Shown here: piece after piece, positions 49,907 to 57,904 of the stretch
How positions within the stretch are numbered: the first letter of the stretch is position 1
How the letters are laid out: the number at the start of each line of letters is the position of its first letter
From: Dawidia soli
GTDB taxonomy: Bacteria > Bacteroidota > Bacteroidia > Cytophagales > Cyclobacteriaceae
Assembly (NCBI RefSeq): GCF_018598185.1
Contig: NZ_JAHESC010000035.1
Coordinates: 19,080-83,079 of the forward strand
Direction of reading: 5' to 3'
DNA length: 64,000 nt
Notes under the pieces: generated by a model
The model's input: only the letters and a program-made list of their open reading frames with translations
Databases searched by the model: none
What the model was told of the DNA's origin: nothing
Translations under genes and position numbers: made by a program

Positions 49907-52513
49907 TCACTCAATTTTTAACGTACTCGCCGGACTGACGCGCGCCACCCTGATCACATGCCAGCTCACCGTCAGCATCGTAATGACCAACGTGCCCGCG
50001 GTAGCCGTCAGAAAGATCCACCACGGCAAGGCCACCCGGTAGGTATAACTTTCCAGCCAGGATTGAAGGATCCAGTACGCGAGAGGAACCGCCAGGAAGC
50101 AGGAAATGATCACCAGCACCACAAAGTCTTTCGAGAGCAGGATCCATAGTTGCGAAAGGTTTGCGCCGAGCACTTTGCGCATACCGATCTCCTTGGTGCG
50201 TTGCTCGGCCACAAAAGAGGACAATCCAAAGATTCCCAGGCAGCTGATAAAGATCGCCAGGCCGGCAAAGACGCTGGCCAGCGTGCTGACCCGTTGTTCG
50301 TTGCCGAACTTCCGTGCGTGCTCGGCATCCATGAACTGGTAGCTGAACGGCTCGCCTTTCATGTGCGGCTTGATCGCCGCTTCGATCGCCGCCAACGACG
50401 CCGCTACAGGCTTTTGGGGATTTAACCGCAGCGTCAAAAAATTCAACTGGTCCTTATTGAGAAAATACAACGACGGCCGCACCGGATCATAGGGTCCGGC
50501 GAAGACGATATCGCGCACGACGCCGATGACCGTAAAAGGAATCGTACGGCTTCGTAACGTCTCGCCGACAACATGTTCTTTGTCCAGGTATTTTGCCGCT
50601 TCTTCATTTAGGATCACCGCTGCGGAATCGGAGGGAAAATCGCGGGAGAAATCACGACCTTGCACGACTTCCCATTGCAGCGTCTTGCCGTATTCATACG
50701 AGGCTTCGAATACGGTGAAGTCGATGGAGAGGTCCGGATCCTTGCCATTCCAGTCGATGCGGCTGCTGCTTCCCCACGAACCTACGGTGGGCGCGATACA
50801 TTCCGTCAGCTCGACGATCGCGCCGTTGTCGATCAGGTCCTTGCGGATGACATCATAATGATCGTGAACGTCTTTTGTTATTCCCGGCACCGAGACCAAC
50901 CCGTTCACGCGATACCCCAGCGGCCGGTTCCTGCCATGTTCTATCTGTAAGAATACGGCGGTGGTGCCGATGATCATCACCGCCGACACACCGAACTGAA
51001 CGACCACCAGCACTTTACGCGGCAGCGAAGCACCCCGCCCCGCCTTGAACGCTCCCTTCAACGCGCCCACCGGACGGATCGAAGAAAGATAGAGCGCCGG
51101 ATAACTCCCCGCCAGCAAACCGATCACGATGCCCGCACCCACCACACTCACCCAGATCAACGGATTGCCCCAGGGAAGACGCATATCCTTTTCCGCAAGC
51201 GCGTTAAAGACGGGAAGCAAAAGATACGTCATCCCGATCGCCAGCGCCAGCGATACAAACACGGTGAGGATCGATTCACTGAAGAATTGCGTGATGAGCT
51301 GGCTTCGATACGAACCGATAGCTTTTCGGATGCCGACTTCCTTGGCGCGTTTTTCCGACCGCGCCGTGCTGAGGTTCATGAAATTGATACAGGCCATCAG
51401 CAAAACGAATACACCGACGATCCCGAACATCCACACGTATTGGATCAGCCCGCCGGTTTGTTTTCCGCCGCTGAACTCCGCGCGCAGGTGCCAGTCGGGC
51501 ATGGCGTGCAGGAAGATCTCTGGTTTTTTCACGGCCAGCGCCGCACTCAGATTCTTGAGCCGGGCATCTTTTATCCGCGTGGACGCCGAAGCAAAGTCCA
51601 CGCCGTCGGCAAGCATGACATACATTTCGAATGCATTGGGCCGCCACGGATCATCCATCTTTTCCAGCTCGGCGATGATCGCAAACTTCGACCACTGCCC
51701 GATAAAAAATACATCCGCCCAGCGCGAGCGTTGTGGAAAGTCCCTATATACTCCGCCGACCTGGAAAGATTGTCCATCCATGTTGATCATCTGCCCGATC
51801 GGATCTTTATCCCCGAAAAATCCGATCGCCGTCGACTCCGAGAGCAGGATCGCCGAGGGATCTTTCACGGGAAACGTCCCTTTTGTCAGCGTAACGTCAA
51901 ACAACGGGTAAAAGTCCGGCTCACAGAACAGCCCCGCCTTCGAATACTTCTCGCTGCCGACCTCCATCGTGTGCGGATAGACATGCGACACCATCGCAAC
52001 ATAGCGGAAGTCCGTTCCATAATGCTGCCGGATCTCATTTCCCAGCGGCCAGGGTACGTTGTTCCATGTATCCACCTCGCCGTTGGCCGTGATGTTCTGG
52101 AAAGCCTGCCCGATGCGTTCGTAATGCGAAAAGTTTCGGTTGTAAGACACTTCATCATAGATCCACAGACTGATGACGAACGCGACGGCAATGCCCGTGG
52201 CAAGCCCCAGGATGTTGATGAAAGCATGCAGCTTGTTTTTTACCATGTTCTGCATGGCAGCGCGGAAGTAGCTTTTGTACATAGCCGTAGAGATGTTTGA
52301 AGTGCCCTTTAATTTTCGGATCGCAAAAGGACGCAGGTAAAGGAACACCTGCTTCCAGTAATTCAGCCTTGCGCGGAAGCGCGATCCCACGTCGAGATCA
52401 TAGTCGAAATTTTCTTTCAGGTCTCCGATGACTTCCTCCTGCAGGTCCTCGCGCAGGAATAACCGGAGCGCCTTCGTGGCCAAGCGGGGTGGTATGGAAG
52501 ATCGTTTTCTCAC
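49907..52513 (-). CDS. FtsX-like ABC transporter permease with prefix domain
   Basis: 868 residues. The N-terminal ~75 residues (PPRLATKALRLFLREDLQEE, IGDLKENFDYDL) are the Bacteroidota permease prefix domain; then follow MacB-like periplasmic region, FtsX domain with MNLSTARSEKRAKEVGIRKA, a second MacB-like domain and a second FtsX domain (FVAEQRTKEIGMRKVLGA). Such proteins have no nucleotide-binding domain and probably pair with an ATPase encoded elsewhere to move lipids or peptides. A PadR regulator gene ends 3 bp upstream of it and likely controls it. Confidence 0.9.
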   Translation of the reverse strand: MRKRSSIPPRLATKALRLFLREDLQEEVIGDLKENFDYDLDVGSRFRARLNYWKQVFLYLRPFAIRKLKGTSNISTAMYKSYFRAAMQNMVKNKLHAFINILGLATGIAVAFVISLWIYDEVSYNRNFSHYERIGQAFQNITANGEVDTWNNVPWPLGNEIRQHYGTDFRYVAMVSHVYPHTMEVGSEKYSKAGLFCEPDFYPLFDVTLTKGTFPVKDPSAILLSESTAIGFFGDKDPIGQMINMDGQSFQVGGVYRDFPQRSRWADVFFIGQWSKFAIIAELEKMDDPWRPNAFEMYVMLADGVDFASASTRIKDARLKNLSAALAVKKPEIFLHAMPDWHLRAEFSGGKQTGGLIQYVWMFGIVGVFVLLMACINFMNLSTARSEKRAKEVGIRKAIGSYRSQLITQFFSESILTVFVSLALAIGMTYLLLPVFNALAEKDMRLPWGNPLIWVSVVGAGIVIGLLAGSYPALYLSSIRPVGALKGAFKAGRGASLPRKVLVVVQFGVSAVMIIGTTAVFLQIEHGRNRPLGYRVNGLVSVPGITKDVHDHYDVIRKDLIDNGAIVELTECIAPTVGSWGSSSRIDWNGKDPDLSIDFTVFEASYEYGKTLQWEVVQGRDFSRDFPSDSAAVILNEEAAKYLDKEHVVGETLRSRTIPFTVIGVVRDIVFAGPYDPVRPSLYFLNKDQLNFLTLRLNPQKPVAASLAAIEAAIKPHMKGEPFSYQFMDAEHARKFGNEQRVSTLASVFAGLAIFISCLGIFGLSSFVAEQRTKEIGMRKVLGANLSQLWILLSKDFVVLVIISCFLAVPLAYWILQSWLESYTYRVALPWWIFLTATAGTLVITMLTVSWHVIRVARVSPASTLKIE

Positions 52514-52516
52514 GCC

Positions 52517-52861
52517 TTATTCGGTAAGACCAAGCTTACCGGCGAACGCCGGATACTCCTTCCACAATTGTACTTTGAATTCCATCGACTCCTTCAGCAC
52601 ACGTTTCCCCAGCGCCGTAATGACGAAGATCCGTTTTTTACGATCCCCCCGCTCCGAAGTCGCATTCTTTAGCGAAGACCGCACAAAACCCTTTGTCTCC
52701 AACCGATCGAGCGTAGAATGCACGGCCCCAATAGATATAGACCGCCCCGTACGCTGCTCGAATGCCTTCGCAATCCGGAACGCATACGCCTCCGCGTCCC
52801 CCAGGATGCCCACAATAAGCATCACCGTCTCCTCAAAATCCCCCAGTCGTGTCTCGATCAT
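52517..52861 (-). CDS. PadR-family transcriptional regulator
   Basis: 114 residues of winged-helix PadR type: MIETRLGDFEETVMLIVGIL, IAKAFEQRTGRSISIGAVHS, LDRLETKGFVRSS, and the RKKRIFVITALGKRVL wing. It is encoded immediately before the FtsX permease (3 bp gap), the usual Bacteroidota arrangement. A TGTAGAA / TTCTACA inverted pair lies upstream (52876-52882 and 52912-52918), a possible operator. Confidence 0.92.
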   Translation of the reverse strand: MIETRLGDFEETVMLIVGILGDAEAYAFRIAKAFEQRTGRSISIGAVHSTLDRLETKGFVRSSLKNATSERGDRKKRIFVITALGKRVLKESMEFKVQLWKEYPAFAGKLGLTE

Positions 52862-52959
52862 ATTCGTTACTAGATTGTAGAACGAATGTAATAAAAAGGA
52901 GTTGCATTTCCTTCTACATTTTAGAAAGGAATAGTAAATTCGCTCTCACTTACGCTGTT

Positions 52960-53625
52960 TTAAAACCCTGGCTTGAGCTTCATCGGAATAAGTATCCTCG
53001 CATCCACCGCCACCCCATTCACCTTCAACGGCAACCAATCGTCCGGTATCAAACGGGCTACACGCAACGCCTCCTCATCCAACCCATGGCCCAACCCCGA
53101 CACGATTTTCTCATCCACCATCTTCCCTTCGCGGGTAATAACAGCACTCACCACAACAGTCCCCTTGATCCCCGCCTGCCGCGCAGCGGCAGGGTATCGG
53201 AATCCGAGCATATAGTAGCCCAGCTTGCTCCGTCCCCCCAGTAACAATGGCGTCCGCCCCGTATCATTCGCGCGCGCCGCTGCGCCATCCAGGATCTTTA
53301 CATCGGCCGCATCGGGAAAGCCGTCGTGCAGCAGCACCGAGTCCTTACTGAAATCGATCCGCTGGATCACCTTCCCCTTCGCATCGGAATACTCCCAGAT
53401 GCCCGTCCGCACGTTATGGTCATACTGTCCTTTTTCTTTATAGGCCGCCGGGCCTTGTACCTGCTTTTGATACGAGCCGTGCTTGATCGAAGGTTTATAC
53501 TTCAGGACGTAGAACACCTCCTTCGAGGCGGGGATATAATATTTGTGAACCCGGATCTCGGTTTCCTCTTGGGCCAGGCCGTGCACATAGAGCACAGCCA
53601 GGAGCAGCGAAAGAAAAATTCTCAT
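52960..53625 (-). CDS. Secreted MORN-like plus TonB_C-domain protein B
   Basis: About 221 residues from MRIFLSLLLAVLYVHGLAQ (53625); the frame continues six codons further upstream without signal character. It is a paralog of the 45153 protein: KGQYDHNVRTGIWEYSDAKG, KVIQRIDFSKDSVLLHDG, then a TonB_C-like end (RYPAAARQAGIKGTVVVSAV, LPLKVNGVAVDARILIPMKL). Not a classical TonB because no transmembrane anchor follows the signal. Neighbouring gene is the PadR/FtsX pair. Confidence 0.78.
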   Translation of the reverse strand: MRIFLSLLLAVLYVHGLAQEETEIRVHKYYIPASKEVFYVLKYKPSIKHGSYQKQVQGPAAYKEKGQYDHNVRTGIWEYSDAKGKVIQRIDFSKDSVLLHDGFPDAADVKILDGAAARANDTGRTPLLLGGRSKLGYYMLGFRYPAAARQAGIKGTVVVSAVITREGKMVDEKIVSGLGHGLDEEALRVARLIPDDWLPLKVNGVAVDARILIPMKLKPGF

Positions 53626-53693
53626 GAGTGGTCTTTTTGACATCGCGTGGATGCTCCGTCAAGATGACCAGGATTGCGGGATTTTACAACTTT

Positions 53694-54119
53694 TTAGTAG
53701 TAGACATAACCGTCGCCGCTTTTGATCAGCGCCACGTCGGTCTCGTCGGCGTCGCGTACGGGCATCGTTACCAGTTGGCCGTTAACGTCTTTCCAGAAAG
53801 CGTGCTGCTGTTGAATGAGGTCGAGCTGTTTGTGCGAGGTGATCTCTTCGAGCTGCAGCTCGCCGGCCATGTCGCCGGCGCTGGCCGTGGCCGGTATAAA
53901 GAACACCAGCTTGTCGCCCATGATCCGCGAGCGGACGGTCATAAAATACAACGGCAGGTCGTGGTTGTCAGCATACCGAAAACGTATAAAATACCGATTG
54001 CCGGTCTTCACGATCGTGGGCGATTCGTTGAAGCGAGCCTCGTCGTGAAGATCGACCATGGCCATGGGAGAGCAGCTTGCCAGGAGGGCAAGGATCAATA
54101 AACAACATGATAAACGCAT
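53694..54119 (-). CDS. Small lipoprotein A, paralog of the one at 57398
   Basis: 141 residues from MRLSCCLLILALLASCSPMA, a lipoprotein signal with Cys near residue 16; the frame from 54158 adds 13 residues without signal. Shared with the 57398 protein are VDLHDxxRFxESPTI, NRYFIRFRYAD and GDMAGELQLEEI. No known domain. The pair brackets the sensor and HEPN-like genes, suggesting an old duplication. Confidence 0.72.
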   Translation of the reverse strand: MRLSCCLLILALLASCSPMAMVDLHDEARFNESPTIVKTGNRYFIRFRYADNHDLPLYFMTVRSRIMGDKLVFFIPATASAGDMAGELQLEEITSHKQLDLIQQQHAFWKDVNGQLVTMPVRDADETDVALIKSGDGYVYY

Positions 54120-54364
54120 AGTACAATGTATAGGGGTTTCAATCTGCTGTATAAGCAATCAGGCGCCCCCAGGCCGCATAGAATTACTGTCGAACGGCTG
54201 GAAAAGCAGATGAAAGGTAGCAAATGACCGGTGAGTTGTCTGCCGCCAGACCGTTGACCGGAAGCATTGGATTTGTATGAACAATTACCGCGACAAGCGG
54301 AAATATATAGTAAATATAATTTTTGGGAAACAATCGATTGATTCGTTTGGTTTTGTCGCCATTA

Positions 54365-54396
54365 TTTGGCATTGGAGACCATTGTGTCTATTTTTA
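54365..54396 (+). promoter_or_regulatory. Candidate promoter of the Cache-HAMP-GAF gene
   Basis: TTTG (54365-54368) and TATTTTTA (54389-54396) are 20 bp apart, fitting -33/-7 spacing with one mismatch in the -7 box. The ATG is 35 bp downstream. A palindrome CAATCGATTG lies at 54331-54340. Nothing else was recognised in the 310-bp gap 54120-54430. Confidence 0.35.
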
Positions 54397-54430
54397 GCTA
54401 ACCAACTCATTAACCTAACCTGCCCTTCCC

Positions 54431-56221
54431 ATGAAATGGACCATTCGGAACAGACTGTTCCTATTAGTCTGGATTATCGTTGGCATCTATGGAATCGCCA
54501 TCGCCTTTACCATCATCAGCTTTCGGAAAAACCTCGCGGAGCGTGCCCGCCAGGTAGCCTTGACGCAGCTCGCCGAAAAGGCCAGTAGCGCCCGCGTGAT
54601 CGTACAGGGCGACTTCGAGATAGCCCGCACCCTGTCCGCCACGTTCACGCGCACGACGTCCCTGGAAACCGCCGTACGCGAACGCGTGGTAGAAGCCGCC
54701 CTGACCGGCGCCGTCGCCCAGAGCCCCCGATACCTCAGCACGTGGCTCAGCATAGAGCTCTCGGCCATCGACACCACCTGGACAAAACCCTACGGCCGCA
54801 AGCGGTATACCTACTACCGCGCCGGCGCGCCGCTGATCGATACCGTAAACATCAACGGCGACATACCGGGCAGTCTCTATGCGACGTTAAAAGCGGCCCG
54901 GGAAGAAGCCCTCACCGAGCCCTATATACTGTCGTCCACCTCGTCCGTACAAGATCAGCGCAACAACTACTACGGCACCTCGGTATGTGTACCGCTGCTG
55001 CAAGACGGCAGGTTCCTCGGCCTGGTCGGCATGGACATCACTCTCGAAGCCCTCGACTTCATCGCCCGCATAAAACCTTTTGAAGGCGCGACGAGCTTCC
55101 TGGTATCCCACCAGGGCATCATCGTCTCGCACGAAGTACCCGGGCTGATCGGCAAGCGCCTGTCGGCCGTCATCAAAGGCGACACCACCGCCGTGCTCGC
55201 CAGCATTCAGCAAGGCAAGATCCTGTCCTACAACGACAGCACCGCCGACGGTGCCCTGATCGCCTTTACACCGCTCCACATCGGGCGTTCCGACAACCCC
55301 TGGTCCATCGGCACCGTGGTGCCCACGGCGTCCATCAACGCCGGCATCAACGCCATCCTGCTGCGCACGTTGGTGCTCAGCAGCCTGGGCCTGGTGATCC
55401 TGATCGTCAGCGTGGTCCTGATCGCCAACAGCATCACGCACCCCATGAACGCCATCAACGCCCGCCTCAAGGCGCTGGCCCGCGGCCAGATCGGCATGGC
55501 GCGTACAAACCGGACGTTGCGCGGCGAGCTGCGCGAAATGACCGACTCGGTCGATGCCCTCGAAGCAAACCTGAAAGACAAGATCGACTTCGCCGTCGAC
55601 ATCGGGAAAGGAAAGTTCGACAGCGTCTTCCAGGTATCCGGAGAGAACGATACCCTGGGCCTGGCGTTGGAATCGATGCGCAGCAACCTGCAACGCTTCC
55701 GCGAAGAGGAGACCAAAGGCGTATGGCTGAACGACGGACTCGCGCGTCTCAACGACGTCATTCGCCGCAACACCGGCAACACGGGGCACTTCTACGACCA
55801 GGTGCTCAAAGCACTGGTACAATTCCTCTGTGCCAACCAGGGCGGCCTGTTCATCATTCAAGGCGACGAAGACGACCGCTACATCGAGCTGGTATCGGCC
55901 TATGCCTACGAGCGCAAAAAATACCTCACCCGTCGCCTGGGCTGGGGCGAGTCGCTCATCGGCCAGTGTATCCTGGAAGGGGAAATCATCCACCTGAAAG
56001 ATATACCGGCAGGCTACATCCGCATCACGTCCGGCCTGGGCGAAGCCACCCCGTCCATGCTGGTGCTAGTGCCGCTGCGCACCGACACCCATGCCGTCGG
56101 CGCCATCGAGCTGGCCACCTTCCAGGCGCTGCAGCTCCACGAAATAGAGTTCCTGAAACGCGCCGGCGAAGTGATCTCCGCCTCGATCTACAACCTGCGC
56201 GTAACGGAGCGCGTGGTTTAG
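54431..56221 (+). CDS. Orphan sensor: dCache, HAMP and GAF domains without output domain
   Basis: 596 residues. First helix about 10-30 (FLLVWIIVGIYGIAIAF), then a periplasmic dCache domain to about 315 (VCVPLLQDGRFLGLVGMDIT is typical), a second helix 318-337 (LVLSSLGLVILIVSVVLIAN), a HAMP domain (ITHPMNAINARLKALARGQI) and a GAF domain near 455-590 (FLCANQGGLFIIQGD, GWGESLIGQCILEGE). It ends right after the GAF with no kinase, cyclase or methyl-accepting domain. Possibly a receptor acting through a partner, as some Bacteroidota T9SS or gliding sensors do; that is inference. Confidence 0.85.
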   Translation: MKWTIRNRLFLLVWIIVGIYGIAIAFTIISFRKNLAERARQVALTQLAEKASSARVIVQGDFEIARTLSATFTRTTSLETAVRERVVEAALTGAVAQSPRYLSTWLSIELSAIDTTWTKPYGRKRYTYYRAGAPLIDTVNINGDIPGSLYATLKAAREEALTEPYILSSTSSVQDQRNNYYGTSVCVPLLQDGRFLGLVGMDITLEALDFIARIKPFEGATSFLVSHQGIIVSHEVPGLIGKRLSAVIKGDTTAVLASIQQGKILSYNDSTADGALIAFTPLHIGRSDNPWSIGTVVPTASINAGINAILLRTLVLSSLGLVILIVSVVLIANSITHPMNAINARLKALARGQIGMARTNRTLRGELREMTDSVDALEANLKDKIDFAVDIGKGKFDSVFQVSGENDTLGLALESMRSNLQRFREEETKGVWLNDGLARLNDVIRRNTGNTGHFYDQVLKALVQFLCANQGGLFIIQGDEDDRYIELVSAYAYERKKYLTRRLGWGESLIGQCILEGEIIHLKDIPAGYIRITSGLGEATPSMLVLVPLRTDTHAVGAIELATFQALQLHEIEFLKRAGEVISASIYNLRVTERVV

Positions 56222-56243
56222 AGAAGCGTGTACAAAGAAATAT

Positions 56244-56636
56244 CTATTGTTTAGGGCATTGCCGTTTGACCACATCCAAGTGGCTCTTGGCAACTTTTGC
56301 TTTGCGTGGAGTAGTACGATAGTTATTATATCGGGCGAACATACACATGTCAAACAAAGCCTTATAAGCAAAATAACAGGGGGCTAAATGATAGTAGACC
56401 AGGTCTACGGTGACGCGGTGTTTACTTTCGCGCTTATTTTTGCCGATGATTTCTGTATGGTAATAATCATCAAACGATAAGTAAGTAGTATTTGCTACTA
56501 CAAGTGGAAATAGCTCATGATAAACGAAGTGGAGAGCCGAATAAAACGCTGAGGTTACGACCCAGTCGTTATAGTTGCCATTGATCAATAGATGATCACA
56601 CAGGCTCTCATTGTGAAGAGCATGTTGCTTTCTCAT
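56244..56636 (-). CDS. HEPN-like domain protein
   Basis: 130 residues, mostly helical. NDWVVTSAFYSALHFVYHEL near 23-42 and the later YKALFDMCMFARYNNYR near 92-108 look like the two ends of a HEPN (Mn-x-like) fold. A perfect R-x4-6-H catalytic motif is not seen; KNKRESKHRV (R-x3-H) is the closest. HEPN proteins are often RNases or toxin/antitoxin partners. The DNA is clearly lower in GC than the region. It is encoded 15 bp after the 159-residue gene. Confidence 0.55.
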   Translation of the reverse strand: MRKQHALHNESLCDHLLINGNYNDWVVTSAFYSALHFVYHELFPLVVANTTYLSFDDYYHTEIIGKNKRESKHRVTVDLVYYHLAPCYFAYKALFDMCMFARYNNYRTTPRKAKVAKSHLDVVKRQCPKQ

Positions 56637-56651
56637 AGGTGAATAGATTGT

Positions 56652-57131
56652 TTAAACGGTGCTTGGAACTTGAAACTTCGCTCTAAAGCCGTCGGATCTC
56701 AACTGTTCAAAGTCGAAACCATCCATGACGTCGATAAAACTAAAACATATCCTGAAGGATTCTTCTTCCTCTTCCTTCTGTAACGTGATACACCAATTGT
56801 AAACTCCTGGCATTTTTTCTCCCAGGAAATCGGCCTCATTCAATAATACTACAACCTCAAAAGAAAAGAGAGAATCGATTTTAAGATGGGCGGAGATCGG
56901 CGTGATCTCTTGTTGAGACAGAAATGCAAAAAGTTTGGCTGTACTCTTTCCAGACTTCTCGAAGTTCTTTGCAAAAACACTTTGTAAGGCTTTTTGATGA
57001 TCGTCAAGACCATCTTTTTTGCCTTTCAGATAAGCATCGATAACGGTATCTGATGACCACAAACGCTCACCTTCATCCGACAGTTTCCAGCGAAGGAGCT
57101 CCTGTTGCGTAACTTTTGTTGTAGATGACAT
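56652..57131 (-). CDS. Unknown partner of the HEPN-like protein
   Basis: 159 residues, acidic at the C-terminus (FQVPSTV end), with a winged-helix-like start (TQQELLRWKLSDEGERLW) and a mixed alpha/beta remainder (FEVVVLLNEADFLGEKMPGV). I do not recognise a named domain. It lies 15 bp upstream of the HEPN-like gene on the same strand and shares its lower GC, so the two form one transferred module, possibly a toxin-antitoxin or stress system. Confidence 0.55.
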   Translation of the reverse strand: MSSTTKVTQQELLRWKLSDEGERLWSSDTVIDAYLKGKKDGLDDHQKALQSVFAKNFEKSGKSTAKLFAFLSQQEITPISAHLKIDSLFSFEVVVLLNEADFLGEKMPGVYNWCITLQKEEEEESFRICFSFIDVMDGFDFEQLRSDGFRAKFQVPSTV

Positions 57132-57397
57132 GATGAATATAATTTACTTCCTAACGGAGATACAAATTAAGCCAAATAATAGTAAAAGTAGTTGGTCTAA
57201 AATGACTATAATATACAATAGATTCTTTTTGTCAGCGATGACGAAAATGGGGAATACAGTATGAATGTGCTTGTTAGGTTGTTTAAATTATTGAAAATCA
57301 GTTTGTTGGTTGCGGGTTGCCTTTTTTTACGAGGCACTGTTGATCGTTATGAGCAGATCAACCTTAGAAAACAGAGGAATATCTTATCCCGACGAGG
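57132..57397. other. AT-rich intergenic region with a possible small peptide gene
   Basis: The gap upstream of the HEPN-like pair is AT-rich. A plus-strand frame from ATG 57261 to TAA 57401 encodes 46 residues with a hydrophobic leader (MNVLVRLFKLLKISLLVAGC) and a basic tail (NLRKQRNILSRRG); it overlaps the end of the next gene by 4 bp. It could be a small membrane peptide or chance. No clear promoter was found. Confidence 0.25.
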
Positions 57398-57820
57398 CTA
57401 ATAAACCTCGCTAACGCCTGCATCAATTAGCGCAATGTCTTCTTCCGTCGGTGTCCCCACAGTAAGTGGCACAAGGTCATTATTTACTTCCTTCCAGAAG
57501 AACTTGTTCTGATCGATCAGGTCGATTTGTTTTTTGTCCTTGATCTCTTCGATCTGCAGCCGGCCCGCCATGTTGCCGTCGCTCGCCATGGAAGGGATAT
57601 AGAACAGCAGCGTGTCGTGCTGGACCTTCGTGCGGATCGCCATGAACGTCAACGGCGGTCCTTCTTCCAGGTCCGCATACCGGAAACGGATAAAATACCG
57701 GTCGCCCGACCGGAGGATCGTCGGTGACTCCTGAAAACGGTTGGCATCGTGCAGGTCGACAAACGCTATCGGGGCACAGGCCACCAATATCAGCAGGCAA
57801 AAAGGAACAAATGAACGCAT
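57398..57820 (-). CDS. Small lipoprotein B, paralog of the one at 53694
   Basis: 140 residues with a lipoprotein signal (MRSFVPFCLLILVACAPIA, Cys near residue 15). The mature part is paralogous to lipoprotein A: VDLHDANRFQESPTIL, DRYFIRFRYADLEEGP, GNMAGRLQIEEIKDKKQIDL. No known domain. It is the first gene after the HEPN-like module, next to the M61 peptidase. Confidence 0.72.
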   Translation of the reverse strand: MRSFVPFCLLILVACAPIAFVDLHDANRFQESPTILRSGDRYFIRFRYADLEEGPPLTFMAIRTKVQHDTLLFYIPSMASDGNMAGRLQIEEIKDKKQIDLIDQNKFFWKEVNNDLVPLTVGTPTEEDIALIDAGVSEVY

Positions 57821-57904
57821 AGAACAGAAACGCGACGGTGAATCTAGGCAAATTTTGCAAATATCTTCACAGCACGAATAAGTGTAGGGAAACCAGCCCG
57901 CCCG

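Noticed and set aside
54887..55993. 368-residue minus-strand frame opposite the sensor gene
   Set aside because: Antisense shadow; Ala/Gly/Asp/His-rich without any motif.
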